Shown: piece by piece, positions 50,618-62,757 of the stretch
Numbering within the stretch: the stretch's first letter is position 1
How the letters are laid out: every line of letters begins with the position of its first letter
Origin: Ciona intestinalis
Lineage: Eukaryota; Chordata; Ascidiacea; Phlebobranchia; Cionidae
Assembly (NCBI RefSeq): GCF_000224145.3
Contig: NC_020166.2
Location: forward strand, 8,022,050 to 8,086,049
DNA: 64,000 nucleotides
Direction: 5' to 3'
Notes under the pieces: model-generated
What the model was told of the DNA's origin: nothing
The model's input: only the letters and a program-made list of their open reading frames with translations
The model's database searches: none
Program-made: the position numbers and the translations under genes

Positions 50618-53600
50618 ATGAACATCGCTATTAGCATTCTCGCAATCCTGGCCGTCGTTCTCGTCTTGGCCCATGACACAACTGCCCGACCAACTGCACA
50701 TACAACAGAGCAAGGCCTTTACTCACGACTTATTTCCCGTCAACACGTCAGGTGAGAATCGAATGTTCTCGAAGTTGTTTAGGCTGATTTCACGGTTCGA
50801 TTTTGCAGTGACGCAACGGTCACGCTAAGTTGTCCACATCAAAAACAAAAGTGACGTAATTTTTTTAGTATAGCAACAAATTTTGCCTCTATTTTAGTAA
50901 AAAAAATAAAATGTTTTTATTCAAATGAACGAAAAATTTTAAAACATTTTTTTCTGCAGAACTTCAGCAAGAAAACGACACGCAGACATCCGTATCCAAT
51001 CTGAAATTGCCCGCCGACACAACGAGATTCGCAGGATAGCCGCACTTAATAACCTCGTAAATCAACTCGATACCAACAAGATTTACAGCATGAAGGTAAG
51101 CATTGTCATGCCCTATGGTTTAAGCTTGTGGTAATCTAATTCTATAAAAATTATGGTCACTAAATTCGATTGCGAGCCGCATCGAGACACGGTTTTATAA
51201 CACGCCCTATTATACTCACTCACCGCGCATGCTCGGTTGTATACCGCACTGTAACATCTGCCCCTTAATATACCACAACGCCGGTTGTATGGAGAAGGTT
51301 TACTCAGGCAGAAAGTATATGGCAGCGAAACTAACAGAATGTCGAGGTGGCTAGGTTATTGCGAATGCTAGAAGATGTAAAATTAGACGAAAAACGCTCT
51401 CTTAGTGATTGGGCCGCGTATAGTAGTTTGTTAGGAAATAAAGTCCCGAAAACTCCCCGTTAAAACTCACTGTTAAGATTTACAACATTAATAAATAATC
51501 TCACACACAATAAACGTTAAGTTCACTACATAACGATAGGCACATAAACACGTACATTTTACACACTGCACCCTTTGTTAGCATCGCCTTTAAAGTTAAA
51601 GCATATACAAATAATAACGCTGTTGTTTGAACACTATATATAGCAACAAAATAAGCGTTACGGCGAAAACAACACAAGTGTCTCGAAACGCGAAAAAAAC
51701 TTGCAATCGAAATTTATGACCATTATGTTAAACTTTATAATTAAAATTTAAAATAAGTTATATTTACAAATACATGGTTTCTTACACTTCCCTGCCCCTT
51801 AGTCAACGCGGCCCATTAAGTTTGAGCGTTTTTCTCAACAGGACCTCATTCGATCTCGCAGACTCTGGCGACGATTTTTACGGGCGAACAGAGCGTGAAC
51901 AGAAGGCACGGCAGGAAACACCGTCGCCAAAGTTCGTACTAAGAGCTGTACCGACTCAGGAATGTCAAAGTGCGAGGGACAGTTCGCCAAAAATTGGTGG
52001 GCGTTTTCGCCCAAAAAAAGAGACACTCAAAAAACACATCAGCGATACCCACTGTCCCTTCGTGCCAAAGACGCCGCCTTCAACAATTTCACGCGTCGTC
52101 CATACGCTGCTGCTAACTGTGATGTCTTGTTGCTAAGTCGTTTTCCTCTTTATTTATTTTACTTTTGAACATGTCAATTGTGCTACTGTGTCCTGTTTTC
52201 CCTCTTATACAGTATTTATATGCAAAGATTGTTTTCCTTTGTTCTCTTTCAGCCCGTTACTTGTTAATGAGCCAAGACCATTCTGTTTGTATTTCCCCGC
52301 TATATTTTTTGTACTATTTATACTGCGAACTTTTTAATAAAATGAGAAAAAGACTCCACCCGAGTTTTGAAAGCATAGAAATTAGAGCAAGATTTGATCA
52401 GCTTTAAAAAGAAAGTAATGGTAAAGACGTTAGGCAAAGTTAAAAGCATGGTTTCAATGCTTCAGTACATATCCATATACACCGGCGAAATAATAAATCG
52501 ATTACAAATTATAAAACAAACTTGACTCTACAGCAAATACATTTTGTATAAACCGTGCAAACAATTTTGGCCTCCCCTTGGAATTAAAAGGTCAATTAAG
52601 GTCGTTTGCCCTTTACACTGTTTAACATTTTATTAAATTCCCAGCTCTTAAGTAAATCTTGCGGTCGGGCATGTGTACCTTATGAGTTTACTTTAGAATT
52701 TGTTGAATTCACTTAAAAACTTGGTGACGCTTTACAGGCGAATGAAGAGGTGCCCCCATCGAGTGTAAGTGTGCTCGCCGTATGTGTATGTAATGAATGT
52801 TACGTAACTCTTAACCTATAACTACGGACCGTAAGGTTAACTCGCAGGGAATTGCAAACTTACTCAATTAAACCAAAGCGTACTGATGTGACCAGGGTAC
52901 TGTAATTATAGTAGAGCGGGGGAAGACGGGACTCTTTTAGCACAATATATCCAAATATTCTGATTGTGTTTTAAACAATTAACAACGGTCTATGGAAGTC
53001 GTGAGAATACGATGTTATAATTCTTTGAACGTCCTTTGTTTACTACCAAATAGGACGAGAATATAGAATCAAAAAAAGTGTCCCATCTTTCCCCCACCCT
53101 ACCATATATACGGTTTTGGAAACTCAAAGACTGATCTTATGCAAGTTTGGTTATTAGAGTTGTTGGTTTAAATTATGAAAACTATCGCGACGTGCATTAA
53201 TCAATGTCGGGAGCTAGTGGCGCCGCGACTGGGCACGCGTCAATCAAATGACACCCCGATGTAGATACGCTTATCTGGAAACAATTTCAAGTACAGTCTC
53301 TGGTTTGTGTGTTGTCGCAATTTTAAAACAGCGACAGATTGCATTTTGATTTGGTCGTGATTTTCTCGGCACGCCACATAAGGTAAAATAACCTTTTCTT
53401 AGTGAAAGGGAATCTATATCGTTTGCACGCGACACTTTGTTCTAAATCCCTAATCAACAAGATAACTGCATCGGTGCGTATCGATTGACGTCAATGGTCG
53501 AGCACCTGGTTTAGGATTTGCTCCGATAATTTGGAAACAAGTTGCAAAGAATGCGAATTAGGGGGAGATCTTCCGATCTTTGGCCGAGATAAGACGCAAA

Positions 53601-55610
53601 AATGCCGGCGGAGTCGTTTGCTTGGACCCGATGAGGTTGTAGTACTGTTTAATTCACCGCTTGCGAAATTGCGGTCGCGTATGATTTTAAGGACGTGGCG
53701 TTTATTGAACCGGTTTGAGGACAATATGCGATGCAGGGGGCATGAAATGTCGGTCGGTGATTCAGACGAAACCAGTTTGATCGATTATGCCGTGGAATTG
53801 ATATCAGACGACGCGCCGTGCGACGGCTCGACGCTTTGAAGGCGTTTTATTTGCAGAGTGACGTGCGAACATACAGAAGCAAGTATACAGCCTCAGCGGT
53901 GGTCGTGTACCGTGTCTTAGTAAATCCGCCAGGTAAATTTCGAAAGCGTAAAAAAAAACAGAGTCAGCAAAACAAGTCTGCCAAACGTATAAATAATCCA
54001 GTGTAGCTGATACTTTCGCGGAACCGCAAAAATCAGAAGGTCGCACGACATTATACGCTTATATTGCAAGCGGCCTTTAAAATTGGCCCGGTAACGTTTT
54101 CTTGATACTGCGGCACTAACCGCTACACGCTATTTGCCTGCTGTGTGTCTTCACCCCGCCACTGCATGTGTTAATCCACAATTAATAAACGACTTCGTGA
54201 TTTTGATTAGGTTGGATAAGTATGTTGCGCATACATACAAACCTCGGGCGGTACAAGTCAAAGTGCTCAGGCCTGATTTACGTCATAACCACAATAAGAA
54301 GTGTGCTTATCCTCAACTTAGTATCAGCGCATCGACGTGAACAGTCCAGCGCTGTCCCTCAATTTTACAGTAGGATTACCGCAGCATCAATATACCTCCT
54401 GGAATGCAGATCGCTTCGATTATCGCCAAGATCTTGCACGGCGATGCTCATGTCGACGCGCTGGAATATTTTAATGGCGACTGCATGGACATTAATATAA
54501 AAAATAACACTCGCCGCCACGTCGCATTCACACAAGTCAAACTTCGGAACCAGAATGACCAGACTGGCTGACTGCATTTGATACGAATCGGCACCGTTAA
54601 CGGGATCAAGATGATTTTAAAACTAACCGCATGATATATAACTCGAGATAGCTAGATTTCGCAACGTTGCGATTTTGGATGAGATCTGTAAAACTCGAGC
54701 GAAACTTGATGGACATAATCCACGGATGACTGTTAAAGTTACCGCAGCTAGAGGTGTAACGGGTACAGGGTTTCGCATTATGTACTTGGTAAACGATTAT
54801 GAAACTAAAGATATACGGATTGTAATTTCTCACCAACTAATTCCTAACCTTTAACACTGGTTGCCACATCTGAAAATTGGCCACGGCCTGTTGTTTTTGG
54901 CCAGGTGTAAAAATAATTGCACTTCAAATTAACCGAGCTTTATCCACATTTTCAGGTCTACCCGACCCTGCCAGCGCACAGTACGGTTAACCCAGAGCTT
55001 TTGGCGCAGCTCAATGGACAGAAGCTACCCGGAGGAGTCAAAATCAAAGTAGTTCACGGTAAACAGCACCGTAGCGCAAGAAATGGTTCGCCGGCCTCGC
55101 AATTTCATCGGTAAGTAAGCTCCCATTGTTGCCTAATCGCAATAATGTTTTGGTTTTCTCGCCGTGGCCGCCGCAAGTACGTGAGTCGATTCGCCAATTT
55201 AATAAACGGCATTTTTTGGGAAAAAAACTAAATACCAACAATCTCGGCCCAAACCACGAGTGTTTATTACTGACAAGCTTTTAAAGCTGTTGGGATAGTT
55301 AACAGCTTACGTGCACGCCTGGCGCGTTATAACCTGGTTTAAACTATAGACTACCAAGCTTGTTCTAAGAACCAAGCAGCTTTTGTTCCAAATGTCATCC
55401 AGCTGTTTGGGAATTTAAGATTTTTTAAAAAACTCCTTACAACACAGGCACATGCGCGAAGCCCAGCAAGCTATAACGTTGGCGAAGACCTGCAGAGATA
55501 TGCAAGAAATGATCGCTAGAAACAACCTCCGCTTAAGAGTCAGGTGCCACATGAGCGGAAGACACCACGGGCACGTGCCCTTGCCGACACATGGCACCAA
55601 AGGATTTTAA
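50618..55610 (+). CDS. Candidate parathyroid hormone/PTHrP-like prepropeptide
   Basis: Exons 50618-50751, 50960-51095, 54956-55110 and 55448-55610 join in phase (AG/GT throughout) to 195 aa. Residues 1-18 are a clear signal peptide, followed by a propart to K50-R51. Residues 52-90 form a basic, helix-prone peptide. EIRRIAALNNLVNQLDT (67-83) aligns without gaps to PTHrP 17-33 (DLRRRFFLHHLIAEIHT): 5 identities plus several conservative pairs, including the family's Arg20 and Leu24 and a hydrophobic residue at position 28. Asp54 falls at the place of Glu4. An intron lies just before the Lys-Arg, as in vertebrate PTH genes. PTH-family hormones act on class B GPCRs. Exons 3-4 (residues 91-195) match nothing I know. 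The 3.9-kb second intron makes the join to exons 3-4 the weakest point. Confidence 0.62.
50960..51095 (+). CDS. Exon 2 of the PTH-like gene, the hormone-coding exon
   Basis: It encodes residues 46-90: TSARKR, then the predicted mature N-terminus HADIRIQSEIARRHN and the helix with I68, R69, R70, L74, L77 and V78. The hydrophobic face (I68, I71, L74, V78, L81) has the spacing of the amphipathic receptor-binding helix of PTH/PTHrP. Internal Arg-Arg pairs (63-64, 69-70) are possible extra cleavage sites, but PTHrP keeps a similar RRR uncut. If intron 2 is retained, translation adds 12 residues after K90 and stops, giving a short precursor. Confidence 0.65.
51096..54955 (+). other. Large second intron of the PTH-like gene
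   Basis: It contains one MITE (52907-53107) and several open frames of 60-120 codons (for example 51774-52136 and 53531-53839) without recognisable domains. One of these could be an unrecognised exon or a separate small gene; I found no support for either. Confidence 0.5.
52907..53107. mobile_element. Palindromic MITE copy
   Basis: Full-length copy (tatagtagagcgggggaag to ctttcccccaccctaccata) in intron 2 of the PTH-like gene. Confidence 0.8.
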
Positions 55611-56333
55611 TCTAATTCGTTTTATTTACATCTTCAAATGATATTTCTGCCAATCTATATGCTATCTGAAGTTGTAGGTTTTATTCATATATATCACGCT
55701 TTACATTCGGTGGCTTATAGATGTTGCAATGCCAAGGTGTTTATTAAGTTTTCTATTCGTTGTTAAGTGTTTTTCCTTCGCTAAATTCGTCTTTCCTTTT
55801 ACTTGTCCATGATTACAATTTTGCATAAGATAAAGGCTCGCCGATAACTTCGTTGTTTCAAAGGTTAATACCGAGCATCGACCTTTGCGTTTAGATCTTA
55901 AAATAACAAGCTAACAAGGGTAGGGGATTAATGAACGTGATATTTGCTTGTCAAAATTTTACGAACCATACGAGCTTTATGACGTCACAATAGCCCGAAT
56001 CACTTGTACAGCGGTACAGTGTGGCCTTGCGTGTCAAAAAAAAACGACTTCCTGCCAAAGATAACTGAATTTCTAAACGTTCAAGGTATTAATAGCCCGT
56101 TAAGTGGTGTGCGGAGAAGTCGTTTTGCGAAATTGTCTTAATCGTCGGTAAAATAGTGACGTTCGCGTGCAAACCCTAGATTGCTTGATCCGGTTGAACT
56201 TGTTTATCGCAAATTATCTCAAAAACTTGTGTTTATTCTAAAACTGAACAATAAGTTTAGGAATCTGCATTGCTGCGTTAGGCGCATTTAACTTTGTAAT
56301 CACGTTTCGGGACATAGACAAATCAATAGTGAT

Positions 56334-56513
56334 ATACAGTAGGGTTGGGGAAGATGGGACACCTTTTTATTCTATATTCTCGTCCCAAATGGCAGTAAAC
56401 AAAGAACGTTCAAAGAAATATAAAAATGTATAAATCTTTGTTAATTGTTTAAAACGAGATCAGGATATTTTGATATAATGAAATATGTCACATCTTCCTC
56501 CTAAGTACTATAG
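56334..56513. mobile_element. Palindromic MITE copy
   Basis: Copy with a well-kept left end (acagtagggttggggaagat) and degraded right end; a more degenerate relative follows to about 56960. Confidence 0.7.
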
Positions 56514-57985
56514 TAGGCTAAGGTAAAATTATCCACGTTTTTAATATCTTTTATCGCCTTGTTTAGTAGTTAAAAAATAAGATTTACGGAAATTATACAA
56601 CCATATCCTTGCAGTTTTGAAATAGCGCTGTTAATTGTTAAACCACGATTTGGAGATATGGGTTAGTATGGGGTACCTAATAAAACTACAGGCTGCAAAC
56701 GGTTGCGGATATTATGGTCAAAAACATTACGCGGTTGCAGATATTTTGATTATTTCGATAACTCAAAAACTATTTAGGATATCGCACCAAAATTGGTTTG
56801 TTAAACTCGTATGGTCATTTAACATCTATTGGACGTGGCCGCGTATAGTGTTTCTACAAAATAACCGAAATCTCTGTAACCGTTTGCAGCCTGTAGTTTT
56901 ATTAGGAAACCGTTATTATGTGCTAACGTTATCCATTTTATCCCACAGTATTGTAATTGGTGTAAACAAACTTATACAAAGTTGAACAAATAATATAGCA
57001 GAAGCAGGAGCGGGAAACGGGGAATCCCCAAACCTGATCCTATGTCATAAGACCGACGTAAACACGCAGACGGCGTATAATTGGTTGGAATTTGAGAAAA
57101 CAGATTTTTATGTTTACTTTATTCCGACGATCCGTGCTGTTTGCTAACCAGAAAGTTTAGACACGCCGACTGGCGTTGAATATCGACAACAATGACTTAC
57201 TATCCGCGGCTGAAATCGCGACCGGCAGTTCTCCGGCAAATTCAAGCGTGGACACTACCGCCATTATGTGACGTCACTAAATACAGTGACGAATGTTGAC
57301 GTATTTTGATTACGATTTACACGCCAATTGAACTCTATCGTCAAACCAAAACAGAGACCAAAACACAAAGTAAAACCGCTGTTAGAGGTACCTGCTTTTT
57401 GGAGCGTCTGTTGACAAAGAACTCGTTGTCGTTTTACTCCTAAACTGAACTTTCCGCTCTCGCCTGATCCGCGACTACATGAACCCTTTGTGTTACGTCA
57501 CAATCGATCATAATTAGTCTTCGAACAAAGAAGAACTTTTGGCAACAAACACGCGCCCCCGTTTCATGAGATGACACCTTGTATATGTGAAAGAGATAAG
57601 CCTGACACTTAACGTGTAAACAGTTCATGGAAAATGACAAGATGACACCTTGCCAGTAACCATGATCTGATTACATAGGATTTATTATACAGTTTCTTTT
57701 TTGCAAAGTTGACGGCTGCAAAACTTTACGGATTATCTGTTTAAAGGCGAGATAAAAACGTAGGTAAAATTCGCACGTTATAATAAAGCTGAATTTCATG
57801 CACACTTAAAACCATTTAAAGCAATTTAACAGTCAGTTATTGGGCTATATGACGTGGGAATTTGATACAGGTATGGCAGTAATTGCAGGGTGAGGCTCTG
57901 CTGGTGTTGTTGTCCAAAAAATGCCCATCTGGTCATACGGGTTTAAATGTTTGCTTGCAAAAAAATAAATAAAATAAAAACTTTA

Positions 57986-58165
57986 CGGTAGGTTAGGGTA
58001 AGATGGTCCATGTATTTTCTCTTTTTTTTTATTGTCCCATTTAATAAGGATTAAATAAAGAATATTTACAGAAATATTTATACAACTGTTGAAGACACGA
58101 TTTTAAAATTTAAGACATTATCTGCTAAAGCTAAAGGTATCCATCATACCCCACAGTATGACGCA
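57986..58165. mobile_element. Diverged MITE copy
   Basis: Recognisable ends (ggtaggttagggtaagatgg; catcataccccacagta) with a degraded interior. Confidence 0.5.
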
Positions 58166-59001
58166 GTGTAAACATATAGACAATATAAAAAAGAGGTTTA
58201 TACAAGGGTTTTATATTGTTATTGCGATCGCCCTTTTGTATGCTAGCAGGGGGCATGCCATTTCCACGAAAAATATCTTACCCTCGCGAAGTACAAACGA
58301 CATAGGTGATTTAAAACTGCAGGGAGAACTTCAGAAACATGTTTATACGGTACACAAAGCTGCTGTCAATATTATGTAGCCATGTTCCTTTGCCTTGTTC
58401 CTAATCCATGCTCGTGTGGCGCGGTCTTGTACTTCGGATCACGAGTTATGATAACATCTAAGTTACCAACAACAGCACTTTTTCGTAAATTTGTCACTTT
58501 CCTGACCTCACAATGCCGACTATGACGTCAAGAATCGGGCTGATACTGCACTAAATGTAGGCGTGTGGACCACCCGAGCGCCACGTTTTTGAAAGCAATA
58601 CTGAGGGATTATAGCACCGTGGTTCAAATTCGGGTATTGAGTCAACATTCGTAATTCATTGTCGGGGAAGGGCTTCTGGTTATCTGGGTTTGGTAAGCGT
58701 TATGGATCAACAAGATTTAAAGCTTGATGAAACGTGAGTGATTTTTCATAAACAATTTTATAAAAATTGGAACCTATCCCATTATCACTATACAATATAG
58801 AGAAAAACGTGGATAAATTGGCATATAATTATAACTTGTTTATTTAGCGAATTCGAGTTGACAAATTGAGGATTGCCGTTGACGGCCCATGGCTCTGCTG
58901 GGTGTTAGGGTAATGCCAATGCGTGCCGTATTTATGATTAGTAATGGACCAAATCTGGCTTCAGTTCTAGGATCTAGATAAGGACCTCACCCATATAGAA
59001 T

Positions 59002-59206
59002 ATACAGTAGGGTAAGGGAAGTTGGGACACCTTTTGATTACATTTTCTCTTCCCAGTTGGTAGTAAACAAAGTAACATTCAAAAAATTATAAAGCTGTAC
59101 CCTTACGACTCCCTTAGACCGTTGTTAATTGTTCAAAACACGATCACGATTCAGGATAGATATTGTATGCTAAAGGTGTCCTATCTTTCCCTACAGTTCT
59201 ATATTA
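59002..59206. mobile_element. Palindromic MITE copy
   Basis: Full-length copy (tacagtagggtaagggaag to tctttccctacagttctata), directly after a 24-bp segment shared in inverted orientation with 18968-18991. Confidence 0.75.
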
Positions 59207-59842
59207 TAGAATAAGTACAGTGTTAGGTTCATGGGAAAAATCTAATTTAAATTCTAGGACATTACCCCTATACAATATGATCCAACGCAGCTTTTGCGCA
59301 AGGTTTCTTACGACTGCCACCTAGACGCAGTACATTTATCAAATAAAACTGAACGCATTTCGTTAGCCTAACAAAAACCCTCAAAAACAAAAAATAATCG
59401 CTCGCAGTTACTGTTAGTATTGCATAGCTTGTTATTAGTTTCACATTGGTCTTTTTAGTCGAGTATTTATTTATTATCTTAATAGATTTAACAGTCGGCG
59501 TTTTTGCTCTTTTTCACACTTTTTAGCCATAGTATATTTTAACGTTCATTGTTATACTATTGATTTAGAGGACCACTCGTTTTCAAATACTAAACCAAAA
59601 CAAAAAAACGTTTTCGAATGTGATATGTTTAATTGGTGTAATGGCGAATAAAAGAAACGTTCGCAAAATACAAAGTTAGTTGACCATCCTGCACCACCTT
59701 CGTACTAAATCGCCCGATGTTTCATACTAAACGCAACCGCTGCATGCAAGTTGCACATTTTGTATGAAAATAAAAAAAATGTTGGTAATATTGAATAAAC
59801 GACAATTTTTGTAACCTGGGCGGAATAGAGAGTAGTGTAGCA

Positions 59843-60005
59843 TATATAGTAGAGTGGGGGGAAACGGGACACTATCCAAATATCCTGATCGTGTTTTAAA
59901 CAATTACCAACGGTCTATGGGAGTCATGAGGATACGGTTTTAAAATTCTTTGTATGTAATTTTTTTACTACCAAATGGTGTACCGTTTTCCCCCACTCTA
60001 CTATA
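59843..60005. mobile_element. Palindromic MITE, shortened copy
   Basis: Both ends (tatagtagagtggggggaaa; ttttcccccactctactata) with internal deletions. Confidence 0.75.
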
Positions 60006-60224
60006 TAGGTATTACAACATTCTGGTTTGTTCGAATGACATTTTAAATATAAGTTAAGAAATAAAGTGGGGTTAGTTTAGATGTGGTTAGTAGGAGTGAA
60101 TAAAATAACTTATACAAAACATTGTAGAAAGATTTCGCATAAATTATACTTTAAATGAAAAAATAATCAATGGAAACTAGAACATGGTTGCAATAGATGT
60201 GACAATTTGTATTTAAAAACACAT

Positions 60225-60505
60225 GTAATGGTGAAGCCACTCCATGCATGGTAAAGCCACGCCAAGTATGGTAAAGCCACTCCACGTATGGTGAAGCCAC
60301 TTCAAGTATGGTGAAGCCACTTCAAGTATGGTGAAGCCACTTCAAGTATGGTGAAGCCACTTCAAGTATGGTGAAGCCACTTCATGCATGGTGAAGCCAC
60401 TCTATGCATGGTGAAGGCATTCCATACATGATGAAGCCACACCACGTATGGTGAAACCATTCCATGTATGGTGAAGCCACTCCATGCATGGTTAAGCCAA
60501 GCATG
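60225..60505. repeat. Minisatellite, 20-bp unit, about 13 copies
   Basis: Repeats of atggtgaagccacttcaagt with variants (ccatgc, ccacgt). The central copies (about 60294-60373) are nearly identical, the outer ones diverged, as in arrays growing from the middle. A 125-N gap follows 190 bp later. Confidence 0.85.
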
Positions 60506-60691
60506 TATTCACTTCAAGTCACATGTCATGTCGCAAGATTCACTGGCGCTGGGATTGATTTAAAACTATGTACATTAAAAGCATTACACTTAAACAAAAC
60601 AATTAGGAGGGAAATCAACCAAAAAAGAAGTGAACATGTAGCAATAACAAGATCAAAAGAGTAAAGAGAGGTCTAGGTCACTGTATGTTTT

Positions 60692-60816
60692 NNNNNNNNN
60701 NNNNNNNNNNNNNNNNNNNNNNNNNNNNNNNNNNNNNNNNNNNNNNNNNNNNNNNNNNNNNNNNNNNNNNNNNNNNNNNNNNNNNNNNNNNNNNNNNNNN
60801 NNNNNNNNNNNNNNNN
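60692..60816. other. Assembly gap (125 N)
   Basis: Run of N. The neighbouring minisatellite may be the reason assembly failed here. Confidence 1.
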
Positions 60817-61558
60817 CCTAGAGGAAAAATGTTGTAATAAGAAGTTATATAACATGTGAAGGTACAATTAATTAAGCTACCAGATTGGGAAGTTATTTTT
60901 GGTCACATTTTTAGCTTTTATTTGGGAAATAGACTGTTCATTGCACTATCACCACTGTATAGTGTTTATTTTAAAACATGTTTGTAAGATAGCCTATGAA
61001 ATTATTTATGCATTTATACTGGGCACTCATGGGTACTAATTTATTTTTGGGGTGTGTACGCATACCTTGCATACCCATGTTAGGTGCCTAGCTATGATAA
61101 AACAGCTAACATACCATGTTGCACTACCAGAACATCATGAGCGTCCCTGAATGAGCTTGCCAAACTATCCTCACCACTGATGCAACTAAACAAATTAATA
61201 TTAATCAGATTTTCTTTAATATGTTACTTCTATTACCAAATATAATATAAGAATATTTTGGCTATAAAAAAAAAACATTTATTTTTTTAAGTATTTTGAC
61301 TTTCATTCAGCAGGAATCAATTTTATTTTAATATGTTACTTTTGCTACCAGATATATGTAAGACTTTGTGGGTTCTATAAAAGATGTATTTTTTTAAGCA
61401 TTTTGTATTCTATTTAGCAAAAAATCAAATTTTATTTAGTATGTTACTTCTGCTACCAGACATATATAGGTTCTAGAATAAAAATGTATGTCTTTCAAGC
61501 ATTTTCTCTTCCATTTGGCAAGACTTAATAAGAGTTTAAGTGTGCAGCCTAAATTATA

Positions 61559-61670
61559 AATGAATGTTACTTACTTTATCCTTACATAGCTGGAAAACGA
61601 CAGTCGTTATAACACGGGTGTTCTGTTTCATACACCTCGTGCCAGCTTACGAGTTACCAAGTATGTTACA
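61559..61670 (-). repeat. SINE 3' fragment
   Basis: Minus-strand tail (atgaatgttacttac, ggtgttctgtttcatacacc, tcgtgccagcttacgag). Confidence 0.65.
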
Positions 61671-61975
61671 TTTTTAATCTGTAATACAGTAATTGTAAAA
61701 TACATGAACAAACCTGTAAACTTCAAGTGAACTTCGAACTTCTGGTGAAGAGGAAACATCTATAGAATATTTTGTTACTTTTGCTATTTGGCATAATGTA
61801 AATACCCTATTAGTGGCTTATCTGGTATAAAATAATAGTGTATTTTCAATGTTTCCCCTGCCTTCTGGAAAGACTTGGTAGGAGTCGTTTTTATACCAGA
61901 TGAGTCGCTTAATGGTTTTTATTTATAGAACCGCCTGTTATGAAGATATAAAGATTATATTGCTATATATGTCTG

Positions 61976-62248
61976 GCACCTTGGTATATTGGTTAGCATG
62001 TCTGCCTATAACCCAGAGGGAATGGGTTCAAGGCTAATCACTTAATGGGAATACCAACCCAGTGGTCACTAATGCGTTGTCCAAATTATCAGGCACACAT
62101 AAAAAAACCAACAAAAAATCATTCATAAACTAACATACATGGTAACTTGTAAGCTGGCATGAAGTGTATGAAACAGAACACCCATGTTTAACGACTGTTT
62201 CCGGCCACACGAGGATAAATTAAGTTTCATTCATCATTCATTCATGCT
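61976..62248 (+). repeat. tRNA-derived SINE, near full length
   Basis: Head (ggcaccttggtatattggtt, gaatgggttcaaggc), shortened body, 3' module and an attcatcattcattcat tail. Confidence 0.7.
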
Positions 62249-62404
62249 ATTAATAACTCCATAATTCTATTGGGTTTCCTGTAGCCATCAGAAAACAATA
62301 TGTACTGTGTTTGATTATGAGCATGAGCACCCATATTATCACATTGGATACTTGCTTATTACTGTGTTATGACGCTGTAGCTGTCACATGAGCAAACTAT
62401 TTTT

Positions 62405-62410
62405 TTTATT
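62405..62410 (-). terminator. Candidate polyadenylation signal of the RNF13-like gene
   Basis: TTTATT on the + strand (AATAAA on -), about 350 nt after the stop codon. Confidence 0.4.
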
Positions 62411-62559
62411 TTCTGGTTTGATAGAAAACATATATTTACATGCTGTGTACTGATTTTACTGCCTGGCACACCTGTTTCTATTCTATACACTACTTACTGC
62501 TTCTCAGCTATTTTCGCTGTTTCAGACTAAAATCTCAAACTAAATAACTGAAATAATCA

Positions 62560-62735
62560 TATGCCAACTCATACTCATATATGAACAAAGTCACTCATAT
62601 GAAAACTCATATATTCATATATGAACAAAATCCCTCATATTGAACAAAATCACTCATATGCAAACTCACATATTCATATATGAACAAAATCAATCATAAG
62701 TAAATTAATATACTCTTTGACTCATATATGAAAAA
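62560..62735. repeat. Short tandem array of ctcatatatgaacaaaatc units
   Basis: About five imperfect units of roughly 35-40 bp built from catatatgaac and aaactcatat, each partly self-complementary. Confidence 0.7.
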
Positions 62736-62757
62736 AAAACACTAATACATTACTATG

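Larger units (their letters stand above)
55611..60004. other. Intergenic region between the PTH-like and RNF13-like genes
   Basis: It starts with the 3' UTR of the PTH-like gene; no canonical AATAAA was seen close by. MITE copies at 56334-56513, 57986-58165 (diverged), 59002-59206 and 59843-60005 are separated by unassigned sequence. The 116-codon frame at 56635-56985 lies partly in degenerate MITE-like sequence and is not called. Confidence 0.45.
60817..62757. other. Intergenic region downstream of the RNF13-like gene
   Basis: AT-rich. It contains three loosely similar segments (around 61200, 61330 and 61440) sharing atgttacttctgctacca and a tttaagcattttg motif, two SINEs and an array of catatatgaa repeats. 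No exon-like frame. Confidence 0.45.

Noticed and set aside
53531..53839. 102-codon frame in the PTH-like intron
   Set aside because: No recognisable motif, and an overlapping minus-strand frame of similar length is open too.
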